The position numbers and the translations under genes are program-made. Shown piece after piece: positions 22,501 to 34,864 of a stretch of 64,000 bases of DNA (the stretch's first letter is position 1; each line of letters opens with the position of its first letter). Location: contig NC_084927.1 in the NCBI RefSeq assembly GCF_958298935.1, positions 27,912,001 through 27,976,000 of the forward strand. The letters are read 5' to 3'. This DNA comes from Phragmites australis (taxonomy: Eukaryota > Streptophyta > Magnoliopsida > Poales > Poaceae). Below the pieces are notes generated by a model. The model was not told where the DNA came from, did no database searches, and saw only the letters and a program-made list of their open reading frames with translations.

Positions 22501-23939
22501 AAGGAGAGAAAGAAAACATGATGAAAATCTTCAAGGAAAACATGACTCTTATGGAATTGAACCCTAGGTTCCATGCAATTCTTGAAGTACTACGCTTATA
22601 TTGGCAGTTATGTTGTTGGATATGCATGAAGCATGTCATTCATATGCATATTATATATTGGAAGTTATGTCGTCGTCTTATGGTCGTGATCGTATCGGTA
22701 CAGCGCCGCATGTTTTTCGTGGAGGGGTACGACGCACACCATTACGTTGCCCATAGAGGGGTAAGGGTGAGGAAGATCATGACATATGCATATATGTACA
22801 TTCATATGGATGTATATAATTTAATTGCTTCAACGTCATTCTCATATTGCAAAGAAGTCTTTAATACCGTTTTGGAGGGAACTTATATAATGAATCGTAG
22901 CTAGCGGATGATAGTATGTGGTTATTGTTGCTTTGTCATGATTAATTATGCTTTTAATTATTGTTAACATGTTTAACTTATTATCTTTATTAAAGATAAG
23001 TGTTTAATCAATTATAGCTTAATAGCTTGTTAAAGCAATTCACTTGCTGAGATTTTTGAATCTCACCCTTGCTATATTTCCAGGTACGCCTTGACATGAT
23101 ATCGAGCATGCGGGATGGGTAGCAGCACGACTTTTGTACAAATCACCTCCATTTGTCTTTTTGGTTGTAATGTCAGTTTGATGTCCTTAAGTTGTTCTGA
23201 TGTATGTTTGTCTCGTTGTGGCATGTATGTATGATCAAGACTTGTTTCTTATTTTTCTAGGATATTTATTTCTGTTCGTGTTATGATATATTTATCTCTC
23301 TCTGTGGTGTTCGGTCAGTTATACTCTAGATATAGTGAAGGTGCTGCCAAATTTTTTAGGGTCGACGGTCTTGTAGGTCGGTTTAGTGGCACTCTGGGCT
23401 TGCGTTTGTCCCCGGGGTGTCATAGTTGTAAAGAAGAAGAACTGGAATTTATGAAATGTGAAATAATGTTTGCATGGCAGGTGCTAGTTGCATATATGGT
23501 TTAATATGTTCTAGCTATGTGGGCTTCATGTTACTTTTTACTAGTTTCGTAAAAGGAGGCAGAAAAATATTCTTCCTCTAAATACTTAAGTAGGACTACA
23601 TGCCTACATTTAAAAAATGCATGCCGTAAAAAAGAAGAATTAAAGGTAAAATGTGGTGTCTAAGGTTAGCTGGATTTTCAACACTATGCCATACAAAATT
23701 GATGTGTTGAAACCTAATTACGGTCGTGCCTACATGGCCTCTTGTTGTGACCTTAAGGCATGTGCCCCAAACCACATAGCCATTGATCTGATTTTAAGAT
23801 TTGTGCAGCGTGAGAGAGGACAAGTCGTAAATCTATGAAAATGAAGGGGCATGAATATAAAGAATAAAGTTATCATTGAATATGGCGGCATGTGCCCTTA
23901 GGGTACAACCATCAAGCCATATGAAGTCCACTATATAAC
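22501..23939. other. Unassigned repeat-like interior
   Basis: This sequence lies between the two TGTAGGAT copies. Short frames (22,518-22,904, 23,283-23,504 and 23,653-23,838, plus) have no recognisable domain. It may be the remnant interior of a small LTR element, but I see no primer-binding site or gag/pol motif. Confidence 0.3.
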
Positions 23940-25600
23940 TGTAGGATTGAGAATAATGACTAGAGTGAGTGAATAGTCATTTTACCAGTTTCTTTCGAAA
24001 CGGATGATCTTTTCCTTTTATCATTCAACGCACTAAAAAACCAATAGCGCATGTATCTGAACGCTAGGTTCCACTAAAACTCATCCCATGAGTCATTGCC
24101 ACAACAAATTGCAACTTTGAGGAAGAAGACCTTCGAACCAAAAAGAAGAGTACCATACGAAGTAACTCTCCAAGTTGAGGATATGGAGGCAAGATAATTC
24201 AATATCCACTTGTATATATTTGTATGTGAATTTTATGCCTCTAGCAACCACGAGATTGACTTGTGAAGGTGCTAAAAAATCAGCCTAAAAACCAAAATGA
24301 AAATCTCATCTAAAAGGAAAAACTTGCAACAAAGCAACGGATGCAATGGAAAGAAACTAGAAGGAGATGAATACGAGCATCGGAGTAAACATATACTTCA
24401 TTTCTTTAAGAAGTTAACTTTATTTTAAGCAGATTATAAAGTATTTTTCTCACAAAAAGCTCTCACTTATTATAAACACTAAGCTTTCATCTCTCCCTCT
24501 CCAAAAACTCAACCACACAACTCTCCAATGGCTGGCTCATCCTCTCCTAACAGCTCTACCCCTCTATTTATAGGCCTTGAAAGCTTCTTTGGATGCCAAA
24601 TTTCCTTGTTCACTAAATATCTCTCGTTTACAATAGTCTCCTACCTACCAGCAGGGTATTTTAGTCCATTTTCTGCTTCATCCATCAAACGGCCGTGACG
24701 CCTTCACGACTTAGCTTCGTCTCAACGCAAGTTTCGCGATGATACCACGTGGATCCATCTTGCAATCTTGACAGCCAGTAAGTCTCTTCCGCTTTCAATC
24801 TCTCGGGCCGCCTTGTCACTTGCACCAGCATCCCTTTTGCTTGACTTCGTCAACACGTTGACTTCATCCATCTTCTATGCTTTGCTTGACCTCTACATGT
24901 ACTGCTAGGATCATCCTTGACTTCATCCGGGCTCCTTGATCATCCGGCACCAAGCATCCTGCTTAGCCCCGATCCCGCTATTGACCGTTAAGTTGCATCT
25001 ATCACCTACACACCATAAGATAAGCAAACATATATCTCCAAACCATCTTCAATTAATCCAACTCAAGAATCTTTAGTTGTCAATATAACCCGTAGAAATT
25101 GTGAACACCAGATGTTCCGATCTACACACTGTAACATCTGATATGTGTAACCTCCTTTGTTATATGTGCTCTTCATCGGAACATCTGGTGTAACTTTGGG
25201 AGTACTCACTGAAACTTTCAGTGTCAACATCGGAACTTCTGATGTTCAGTACAACACAGAACTCTTTGAAAAATTCTTCTCTGCAAGAAAGGGTCTGGCG
25301 TCATCACCGGAACTTTCGGTATTCAAAGTCCCATTTTCCCCCGAAAATTTCTTCTCCGCAAGAAATGGTCCGGTGTGCATAAAACCCCAACACAGACCTT
25401 CCGATGAGGACCGAAACTTCCGATGTGTACAATTTTCTGAAATCTAAAATAAAAATTCCAACATAATTTTCTCTCAAACTTTAGTTAGATATGATCACAA
25501 TTGCAATACATAGCCACTCTTATACAAACCCAGAAATCATCAAATCAAAATAACAACTTTATCAATCACTCATCATAAATAAATCAATGCATATTTTAAC
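23940..25600 (+). mobile_element. LTR-element remnant, copy 2
   Basis: It starts TGTAGGATTGAGAATAATGA at 23,940 and parallels copy 1 over the first ~130 bp, including AACGCTAGGTTCC against GAACCCTAGGTTCC. From 25,090 to 25,440 it contains degenerate CCGGAACTTCCGGTG-type repeats, again the recurring LTR motif of this window. The 3' boundary is not clear. Confidence 0.5.
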
Positions 25601-25669
25601 TTATTTTCTCAACAACTGCTGAAATGTTTATGGGATGAGTTCTTGTATCATTGTACCTTATCCCTCCAT

Positions 25670-25880
25670 GCTCATCAGCTCATGTGGCTACCATCGGGTG
25701 TTGAAAAACTCATAGATTCATGGTGCCGAGTTCAAGATAGCGTGGCTCATCAGCTCATGTGGCTACCATCGGGTGTTGAAAAACTCATAGATTCAAGATA
25801 GCGTGGCTCATCAGCTCATGTGGCTACCATCGGGTGTTGAAAAACTCATAGATTCATGGTGCTGAGTTCAAGATAGCGTG
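25670..25880. repeat. Tandem array of three units (75, 61, 75 bp)
   Basis: The units are 25,670-25,744, 25,745-25,805 and 25,806-25,880, each starting GCTCATCAGCTCATGTGGCT. The middle unit lacks 14 bp lying between two TTCA words, a deletion consistent with slippage on microhomology. The outer units differ by one base (GTGCCGAG against GTGCTGAG). Confidence 0.92.
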
Positions 25881-26454
25881 GCGGCTGACATAGAGTTTGA
25901 ACTTGGATAGAGCCAGCATAACTTATATTTAGGTCTTTTTTATTTTCTGTTTCTGTTTCTGATTTTACTATGCTAGAAGCTAGAAGACAAAACAAATAAG
26001 GTTTTAGAAAAGTGGTTTCTGGAGAGATCAGAAGGTTGTTTACGAGGAAAATGAAATAAAGTTGAGAAGCTCGCTAAGAGCTGCTTTTTTAAAAAACTAT
26101 GTGCTAAAAAGTCAAAAATTTATTATAGAAGCCAACAACCTATTTAAAAACAACTTTTAAAACAAAACAAAAACATAGCTTTTAAAAAAAAATCTAAAAG
26201 TAGAAGAAAAAAATAGCCACTTAGACTCATCTCCAATCAAACAAAAACAATAGATCCGCCTTGTGATTATGCTCGTGGAGGTGCCCTGTCTCTTCATCAG
26301 CATCTGATGCATTTCTTTCGCCTTTTGTGTTCCTGGTTGCGGCAAAGCTCATCATCTAAACAGAGTGGATGCAGTTCAACCTCTGGCTTGCTGCAGCTAA
26401 TATCAGGTTTAGCTGCTCTGCTTCTCTGAGATATAGAGTGACACAGGATTTCGG
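25881..26454. other. Upstream segment shared with the second receptor-kinase locus
   Basis: The sequence 26,251-26,440 is clearly similar to 40,167-40,360. Shared runs include GATGCAGTTCA/GCATGCAGTTCA, GCAGCTAAT and TTGCTTCTCTGA. Both copies lie upstream of LRR receptor-kinase sequence in the same orientation, so this is part of a segmental duplication. The part before 26,250 is A/T-rich without recognised features. Confidence 0.6.
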
Positions 26455-26462
26455 CTCTCTGC

Positions 26463-27610
26463 CAGGGTTCAACTTACCATTCGCCGGTCGGTTACCGAGG
26501 TGGAACAATAATCGAAAATTTGCGATAACCACTCAAAATTTGAATAAAATTTGGATAAAATTTGTTTGATAAAATTTAAAATTTAAGAAAAAATTCGTGA
26601 AATTGACCTATCGGTAACCAGTCGAATGGGACCGGTTACCGAGCGATTTTCTTGATCTATCGAGCGGTTTTTTTGAACTGTATTGTCGGTAACCACTCAG
26701 TTTTGTCGGTAACCGTTCGGTTTTCTTGATTTTCAGTGAAGTTCAACAAAAAATTCAAAAATTATCTCAATCTTGTAAAATCAATAACTAATTCATCTGA
26801 GCTTCAAATTAAGTGAAACAAATTTTGTTGGTTTCTTTATAACATGATCTACATGATAAAAGTATTTATACTCATAAAAAAGTTCAAAATTTTCTGTGAG
26901 AAAATGTATTTGTTAAACCAAGTTAAATGCATAGTTTACTCTTTGCTAATCCAAAAATCATGAAACTAATTTTGTTAGTCTTCTTACATGATCCTATGTG
27001 TTTTAAAAATACATGAACTCATGAATTAGTTATTTTAACATGCAAGATTGTGTAAATATGTTGCGACTAGATTAATTCATAACTGACCCATCACTCCTCA
27101 AAAATTAGTGAAACCACTTTTATTAGTTTATTTATACTATGATTTACATAAGAAAAATAATAGTAGACATGAAAAAGTTAATTACAATGCTGTTTCTTAA
27201 CATATTCACTTTATGCTTGTTAACTTTGTAAAAATCATAGAGAAATTAATAAAACTCTAAATAAAGTGAAATCAATTTTAAAGATCCTCTTAAGATACGT
27301 TCTACATAATAAAAATATGTGTTTGCATGTAAACTTTTCCTTAAAATGAGTTAATAACGGAATCGCACGCTTCAACTTTTTTCTTTTTTTCAAACTTCCT
27401 CTCTATAGAATATGATGCAAACGATATTATTTTTAAAATTGTTTTCACAGAAGGTCTTAGAATTGTGTCTTATTTTTTTAGGATTTTTTTATTTTTTTTT
27501 GAATTTTTTGAATTCAAATTTGGTTGCCATTCGGTTTCTGAAACCGAGTCGAACCGAGATGCCCGATTATCGTGCATTTTAGTTGGTTACCGACGAATTT
27601 TTAAACCCTG
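26463..27610. mobile_element. Non-autonomous hAT element, 1,148 bp
   Basis: The termini are CAGGGTTCAAC on the left and, read inward from the right, CAGGGTTTAAA. TTCG(C/T)CGGT lies just inside both. A perfect 8-bp target duplication, CTCTCTGC, flanks the element (26,455-26,462 and 27,611-27,618). GGTAACC words cluster near both ends, as expected for transposase-binding repeats. No transposase frame is present. Confidence 0.92.
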
Positions 27611-27618
27611 CTCTCTGC

Positions 27619-28338
27619 TGTCGTGTTCGTTTTGCTTCGCTTTCGTGGTTTAGTAGGGTAGGTGGTGCACATTAACCACCAGTGTTGGCAAATGTCTATT
27701 TGTTGAGAAGACTTGGAAGTGGTCAGCAATTAAAGCATGACAGACCCCGTCAAACAAAAAAGTTTAAAGCATGACAGATTAACAGCTGAGACGTCTAGGT
27801 GCAATGGCATTTCAAAATTGCATACGTATTTAGATGTTCTTTTCCCTTTTTGCATGGACTTAAATCAGATGATTCGATGTAATACCGTTTCACACTTACT
27901 ATGCTATACTTTTTAAGCCATTTACTGCTTTTCAAGCCCGTATATGATATAAACTCAGAAACATTACGCAACACTCACCACTCGCCTCCTGTGAAACCCG
28001 TAAGAGGAGCTCTGGTATTTTGCCCCCGAGTTCTGTGCTGTGAACTCCCACAGTCCCAAAGGTGCCCTGCTTCCTCTCTTCTTCTTCATCATTCATCAGT
28101 ATGTATATTTCATACAACTCTTTGTCTTATCTCTTGGCTAGCTATGTGAAGTGCGATTCAGGAGTCATGTGTGAGAAGTTGCTTCAGTTTATCTCCTGTT
28201 TCGCCTCTGTTCTTAACTTGTTCATGCAGATATGTCTAGTTTTGCTTTCCGGAAAACATGATTGTTTTCTGAAACATATTTATGCCGAGAACCTGTTTCT
28301 GTTCCGCTTTTTTCAGGTAACAGAGGTCATACATAGAT
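27619..28338 (+). promoter_or_regulatory. Probable promoter and 5' leader of the LRR receptor kinase
   Basis: This non-coding stretch lies between the hAT element and the receptor-kinase start. A TTTTTTCAG acceptor-like sequence at about 28,309-28,317 lies just before the start, so a leader intron is possible. No promoter element is certain. Confidence 0.3.
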
Positions 28339-31300
28339 ATGGGTTCAAAGCAAGGTATGGAACTTGGCATGCTCATATCCTTTGTGTTGTTAGCATCGTA
28401 CCAAGCAGGAAGCATCAGCTGCGCAAAGCTCGGCGCCAACGACGACACGGACGTGATCTCCCTGCTGGACTTCAAGCGCGCGATCACGAACGATCCGGCG
28501 GGTGCCCTGAGCTCCTGGAACGCCAGCGTCCACTTCTGCAGGTGGAACGGCGTCAGGTGCAGCCAGGCGCATCCTGCGCGCGTCGTGGCGCTGGACATGG
28601 CCGGACAGACGCTAGCCGGGCGGGTATCTCCTTCCCTCGGGAACCTGACGCGCCTCACTTCTCTCACGCTCTCCGCCAACAAGTTCTACGGCGAGATACC
28701 CCACCTCGGCCTCCTGCGCGAGCTGGAGTTTCTTGACCTGAACGACAACCTGCTGACGGGACTTGTTCCGGATTCACTCGCAAATTGTTCCAAGTTGAGG
28801 ACACTGAACCTCATGAGGAACCGGCTTGTGGGCGGAATTCCCCGGCAGATAGCTCGCCTCTCGAACCTGTCATCGTTGAAGATCTCGTTCAACAATCTAA
28901 CCGGAGACATCCCACGAGACCTCAGCAACATCACTTCGCTAGAACAGATCAAGCTGGTGGGTAACCAGCTAAAGGGAAGCATTCCTGATGAGTTTGGGAA
29001 GTTGTCAAAGTTGACATACTTGGTGCTTGGCCAGAACAGGTTGTCAGGTGAAATCCCACTGGCAATCTATAATCTGTCTTTGCTCTATGAGATGGCCCTG
29101 GAATTGAATATGCTGGTCGGTGAGTTGCCATCAAACATTGGTGACACCCTTCCTAACCTCCAGTATCTTACCCTGGCTATCAACATGTTGGAAGGTCACA
29201 TACCGTCCTCTCTCGGCAATGCGTCCGGGATGTGGTTGATGGATTTGTCAGGTAACAGGTTTACAGGACAAATTCCAAATTCTTTCGGTAAACTTCGATT
29301 CCTGAGTAAGCTAAACCTTGAGAACAACAAGCTCAAAGCGCAAGACGATCGAAGCTGGGAATTCCTAGATGCGTTGAGCAATTGCAGTGTCCTCCAGTTG
29401 TTCTCCGTTTACGGAAACATGCTACAAGGAGCACTACCTAATTCAGTTGGTAACCTTTCCTCCAGCCTAAACGTCCTACTGTTTGGTGGCAACAGGTTAT
29501 CTGGGTTAGTCCCCTCAAGCATAGGCAACCTTCATAACTTGACTGAACTAGGACTTGATGTGAATGATTTCACTGGTAGTATTGACGGATGGGTTGGAAA
29601 GCTGGTAAACCTGCAAGGTTTATTTCTTGAGAACCTTTACAGTACATTATGATACTAGATGATGGAGAATATTATTATTGTGATCCAACCGTTCATTTTA
29701 GTAGGTATTATTGTAATTATCTTGATACCCTTAGGGGTAATTACGTCATTGACTGACCGGACTTCGGACTTTCGCCACCCATCATCGACCGACCGACGGA
29801 GGGTGGAAACCCTAATAAATAAAATGAACAGAATAAGTGAAAGCTTATCCGAAGAATAAACTAACATTTTGATCTTCCCTAATTAAACATATAATTTACA
29901 AGTTTATCATAGTTTTTTTTTCCAATCCTACCCTTATGATACCCATGATACTCTTTAATGATACACATGATACTGATGGGCGATAGAGTATCATTGGGCC
30001 AATCTAAACCACCGGATGAAGAAAATGAACGGTATACACTCATTTAGGTGTACTGTAAAAGTCCTCTATTTCTTAATGGGAATAGCTTCAAAGGGCAAAT
30101 CCCATCTTCTATCCGCAATCTTACCAAGTTGTCAGCACTGAACCTAACGGATAATCGATTCGACGGTTTAATACCAACCAGTTTAGGAAGCCTTCCAGAA
30201 CTCTCACTATTAGACCTCAGTTGTAACAACCTCCAAGGCAGTATACCAAGCGATGTTTTGACAGTAGCAACAATGGTCGAATGTGTGTTATCCCATAACA
30301 ATTTGGAAGGTGTAATACCGGAGGTTAGCAATCTTCAGCAGCTAACGAAACTAGAACTTTCATCTAACAAGCTTACCGGGGAAATTCCTACAACTTTAGG
30401 CACATGTCAGGAGTTGGGAACCATCCGGATGGATCAGAATTTTCTCTCAGGAAGCATTCCGACATCTCTAGGCAATCTTAGCAGCTTGACCACCCTCAAT
30501 CTTTCGCGCAACAATTTAACAGGTAATATCCCAGCTTCTCTAAGCAATCTACAAGTTCTCATTCAGCTGGATTTGTCTTACAATCATCTCAAAGGAGAGG
30601 TACCGACAAGCGGAGTGTTCAAAAATGTTACAGCAGTTTCACTCAAAGATAACTGGGATCTCTGTGGGGGTGTACTTGAGCTGCATATGCCTTCATGCAC
30701 TGCTGCTTCTCAGCATACAGGACGATTGAAAATTTGGGTTAAAATATTGATCGCCATATCTGGTTTTGTGGCGCTATTCATATTATCATTATACCTTATA
30801 CTCCGCTGGAAGAAGGCCTTCAGAATGCAACTACCATTGGTTTCTTCCGGTGAGAAATTCTTTAAAGTTTCCTACAAGGATCTAGCTCAAGCCACAGAGA
30901 ATTCGCAGAGTCTAACTGGATAGGGAGGGGAAGCTATGGTTCAGTTTACAGAGGGATGCTAGTCCAAGCAAACATGGTTGTGGCTGTGAAGGTTTTTGAC
31001 ATGAGCATGCAAGGCGCTGATAGAAGTTTCATGTCAGAATGTAAAGCTTTGAGAAGCATTCGGCATCGCAATCTTCTTCCAATCCTAACAGCGTGCTCAA
31101 CAATCAACAACAAAGGCGATGACTTCAGAGCTCTAGTTTATGAGTTCATGCCGAATGGGAACTTGGATGCTTGGTTGCACCCAAAAGGCAACATAAATGT
31201 TCCGAATCATCTAGGCCTATCTGAAAGAATAAACATAGTTGTTGACATAGCTGATGCATTGCAATATTTACACTATGACTGTGAGAATCCTATTATTCAC

Positions 31301-31933
31301 TGTGATTTGAAGCCCAGCAATATCCTTCTGGATCATGATATGATTGCTCATTTGGGAGATTTCGGCATTGCAAGGTTCTACCTTAAATCCAGGCAGCCAT
31401 CAGTTGGAGATTCGAGTTCGATTAATTCAATTGGTTTGAAGGGAACTATAGGGTATATTGCTCCAGGTACTAATATTTACCTAGCTTTATATTTGATTTA
31501 GGTGACGATCAAGTGGTTCTTTACATTAACTATAACTTCTGTTCCACTTTCTCCCTGATGTTCAGAGTACGCCGAAGGCAGCTATGCATCAACTTCAGGA
31601 GATGTGTACAGTTTTGGGGTAGTGCTAGCAGAGATACTTACAGGGAAGAGGCCAAGTGATCCTGTGTTCTGCAATGAGCTGAACATTGTCAACTTCATCG
31701 AGAAGAATTTTCCAGACCAGATACTTCATATCCTTGATGCTCAGCTCCAAGAAGAATGCCAGGAGTTTGCTGGAGCAGGTTTGGAAGAAGAAAACGCTGT
31801 CTATTCGTGCTTGTTGAACCTGCTAAGAGTGGCACTTTCCTGCACACGTCAGGCGCCTAATGAGCGTATGGACACGAGAGAACTTGCTGCAGAATTGCAC
31901 GCAATCAAAAGGAAATCCATGTCTTTGACATAA
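28339..31933 (+). pseudogene. LRR receptor-like kinase (Xa21-type, LRR-XII), broken by a MITE and a frameshift
   Basis: The predicted product is a plasma-membrane immune-type receptor kinase. From 28,339 it has a signal peptide (GMLISFVLLASYQAGSISCA), an LRR cap (LLDFKRAITNDPAGALSSWN), about 20 LRRs of the LxxLxLxxNxLxGxIP type, a transmembrane span (ILIAISGFVALFILSLYLIL) and a kinase domain. The kinase has AVKVF, a non-RD catalytic loop (HCDLKPSNILL) and DFG. A 99-nt GT-AG intron at 31,467-31,565 falls at the usual position of this family, after GYIAP. Two lesions: a 438-bp MITE at 29,629-30,066 with an 8-bp target duplication interrupts the LRRs, and a 1-bp loss near 30,900-30,904, just before the glycine loop GRGSYGSVY, shifts frame. 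The rest is well preserved, so inactivation looks recent. Confidence 0.88.
29629..30066 (+). mobile_element. 438-bp MITE inserted in the receptor-kinase LRR exon
   Basis: The left end is GAGAACCTTTACAGTACA and the right end, read inward, GAGGACTTTTACAGTACA. The target duplication TATTTCTT is perfect (29,621-29,628 and 30,067-30,074). Removing the element plus one copy of the duplication leaves the LRR frame continuous, so it is a clean insertion. A second copy lies inverted at 60,590-61,013. The GAG terminus suggests a MULE-like origin, but the duplication is 8 bp in both copies, which also fits hAT. Confidence 0.93.
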
Positions 31934-32905
31934 GTTATTCTAAATGTGCTGTGTACTAGTAGGATAATAATGTCACTAATATTTTTCATCATACAAGTCA
32001 TGGGTATATGCAGTTACCTCCAGACTGAATAAACATTCGATTCTTACTCATAGTTGCATTAACATTAGTCGAGTATATTCGAACTCGAAATTGTATTTGT
32101 ATTCGTTTGCAAAATACACGAATAGGCATGCGTCTAGACCCTTGTTCCATTCTATCGTGGGACTGGGCATGTGGCGTGTCTGAGTGGGCGTCTCGTTGCC
32201 GGACCTGGAAATTGGCCTCTTTGCAAAGTGGAGCGCGACCCTTCGGTCAGTTGGTCTGGATGCGAACTTGGACTTAGTACCCGATACTGTTTTCTGTTTC
32301 TGACCACCTGAAAATGCGTTAGGGCCGCCCCGTCGCTAAGGGCGAAGCTACATGTATCTTAGGTGGTACACTAGTATTAGAGTGAAGAAATTTTTTATTA
32401 GTAGTCTACTTATATTGATTATATAAATTTATATATGTTATTAGATGTACAGTTAAATAGCACCAGAGTCATTTCGAGTTAAACTTTGGCTATTTATATC
32501 GATCATATAAATTCATGTATATTGTTAGATGTACAGTAAAACAGAACCAGAGTCATTTCGAGTCAGGGCTTTGCCTCCGCCCATTGCTCAGCTGTCCAGC
32601 GGAATTGAATGAGTCATATATTTCGGAAAGCACTCAAGAGTCCACCATGCGACAGCGTCAACGGCTGATAAAAGCATTTGGATTGGATCAGGGCCCGCAG
32701 ATCTTCTACTTTAGACCCACTTAGCCAAGCGTAATAGCAACCTCTGAGTGCTGAGATAAAGAACCTATTATTCCTTTGTTTCAGTTTGATAGTATATCAC
32801 AATGGTGATACATGACTAACTTGTATGCATCGCTTCCAAAACTCAAACCTGGAAATGAACTCAACGAATTAATTCTTTGGAAGTGAAAATGGACTTTGTT
32901 TTACC
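31934..32905. other. Intergenic, with a 69-bp imperfect tandem duplication
   Basis: At 32,411-32,479 and 32,495-32,563 two copies share TTAGATGTACAGT and ACCAGAGTCATTTCGAGT. The rest has no recognisable feature. Confidence 0.5.
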
Positions 32906-33528
32906 TGTACTAAAGTCTCCTCCTCGAACTCCTCAAGCAGGTTCCTCGCCGGGGCGGTGGCGGGAGGGGTGAGGCTGTCCTCGGCGTCGGTCTAGACGGC
33001 GTCACCGGCCTCACCGGGGCGCGCCCATGCGGCGAAGTCGGTGCCAAACACCTCCTTCCCGCCCTCGTCAGTGGGCTCGACCTCGTACGTGTTCTCGAAG
33101 AGGCACCGCTCGCCCGGCGCTGCGCGGGGTTCGTCTTCAGCTGGAGCGCCGGCCCCACGAGGGCGGAGACCCGCTGCCCCAGGCCAACCTCCAGGACCCA
33201 CCTCGGGGAGGAGGCGTCGTCGCTAGCACCCCCGTTGTCGACGAAGGCGTAAGTCGCGCGGCGCTTGGCGGCACCCAGTGCACGGAGGGCGAGGCGCCGC
33301 CGACATGGAGGTAGAGCTTGGCGGCGGTCGGGCGCTGGTACTTGAGATCGAGCGACCTCAGCTTGGTGTCGAGGCCTCTAGCGAAGAAAGGGTGGCGCCA
33401 CGGAGGAGGTCGCCGTCGCGCTGGCCCGCGCTCGCAGCGGGCTCGGAGATGGGGGATCGGGCGTCGTAGTCCTCCTCTTCGTCGGAGGAGGTGAGGTTGA
33501 GGTCCTCGCGACTGTGGGAGCTGCCCAT
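32906..33528 (-). pseudogene. CYPRO4: CYPRO4/VID27-like protein, first-exon pseudogene
   Basis: From an ATG at 33,528 the minus strand reads MGSSHSREDLNLTSSDEEED, then, after a frameshift, ARGLDTKLRSLDLKYQRPTA and AKLYLHVGG. It continues with WVLEVGLGQRVSALVGPALQ, ERCLFENTYEVEPTDEGGKE, FGTDFAAWARP and ends LLEEFEEE. This order matches plant CYPRO4 (VID27 family), a cytosolic WD-like protein of unclear function. About 30 residues after LKTNPAQRR are deleted. A TAG replaces the conserved Trp before TDAEDSL, and several frameshifts exist. The homology ends in GTAAAAC, a splice-donor-like sequence at the expected exon end, so intron sequence was carried along and this is not a processed copy. The fragment lies upstream of the Helitron and may have been captured by it. 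Confidence 0.8.
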
Positions 33529-34864
33529 GGCGATTGCGGTGGAGGGGAATTCGGTTTGGGAGTTGGGAGCTGCGACGTGGGGTGCGGTGCGGGACAGGAT
33601 GTGATAAGAGGTGGGGAAAGTGAGGTCGGAGCCGCGAGGGAGCGGGTATGAGTAACTGTACAGTCGTGTTAGGGGAGGGGGGATTTTTTTTTATTTTTTG
33701 TCGGTAACCTCACGTAACAGAATCGGTTTCAGAGTCCAAGTTCGATGGACCACAGATTTTTGTAATGAGTTAAGTTCGATGTTGATTTTTTTTTTTTTGA
33801 CGGTAAGCACATGTAACTGAATTGGTTTAAGACTCCTAGTTTGATCGTGTTAATTTTGTTTGACGGTAGACATGTATTCGAATCGGTTTCAGACTATGAT
33901 ATGGTTCACAGGATGTTTGGTTGAGAGGCCTATATATTAAAAAAGATATGATGAAACTTTGCATTGCTTTTTTTTCTCCGTCAACCTGTATTGGTGCTGC
34001 AGGTTTCTTGCTAGGTATTTGTAATCTTCGTCGGCTCTCATCAGTTATGTATTACGGAAGTATCTGACAGTTTTTGCTTTCTTGTTGGGTTTTCATTGAC
34101 CTGCATTGGTTCTGCGTTGCAGAAGAATCGTTCAGATTATTTTTGTCAGATTGGTTTTTGTGCCGGTTTTTTTGAATCTCACCTCCGTCCAAGTTTTTCG
34201 TCGGAATCAACCTGGCCGCACCATCATCTGGTTACTATGGTATAACATCCTGATCAGCTGACTTTTTATTTGTTTGGTGGTCTTTCAGCTTCTGCCTGTT
34301 GACTGGTAAGTTTATTTGAATAAGTAAAAGATAAATTCTCTAAAATTAGTTTTGACCAAAAATTAGACGCGGAATTACTTACTCATATATGTATATTGCC
34401 TTTAGCATTCTGACTCTGAAACATATGTTAATCATTGTAGTAACTTGACAACTTCAATGTTTATTTTAATTACATTTTTTATGGATCACCAAAAAAGAAT
34501 TATTGTTGTTCCTATTCAGTTTAAAAAAAATACTATTTTTGGAAATGAAATATTATAAAAAAAACGTAGGCAAACGTGTTCACTCTTATTGGAATACTGT
34601 GATAAATCTGTGTTTAATGATTTATTATACGAATTCTTCTTCCAACGAATGTACAACAATCCGTCAGATACTAAGTTTAAGTTTGATACACAGACTAAGT
34701 TTAAGTTTCATTCACAAGCTTCCCAAAAATTTTATACAATTTTGTAATTATTTAATTCTATCTTTCACCAAAACTTTTACAGGTCTCAAACAACTTTCAT
34801 TTGACAAGCTACCTTCCATATTAACAAATGTTCATATCTCAATCAGGCTCAATCAAGCTGCCCA
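33529..34864. other. Helitron 5' side, boundary not resolved
   Basis: Between 33,695 and 33,900 three imperfect repeats read ACGGTAA-CATGTAACTGAAT-GGTTT-AGACTC. Around 33,932, CCTATATATTAAAAAAGATA resembles the 5' ends of some plant Helitrons, but no TC start next to an A is convincing. The remaining sequence is T-rich leader. Confidence 0.35.

Noticed and set aside
25670..25880. CRISPR-like array
   Set aside because: Units are directly adjacent without unique spacers, and the genome is a plant nuclear one.
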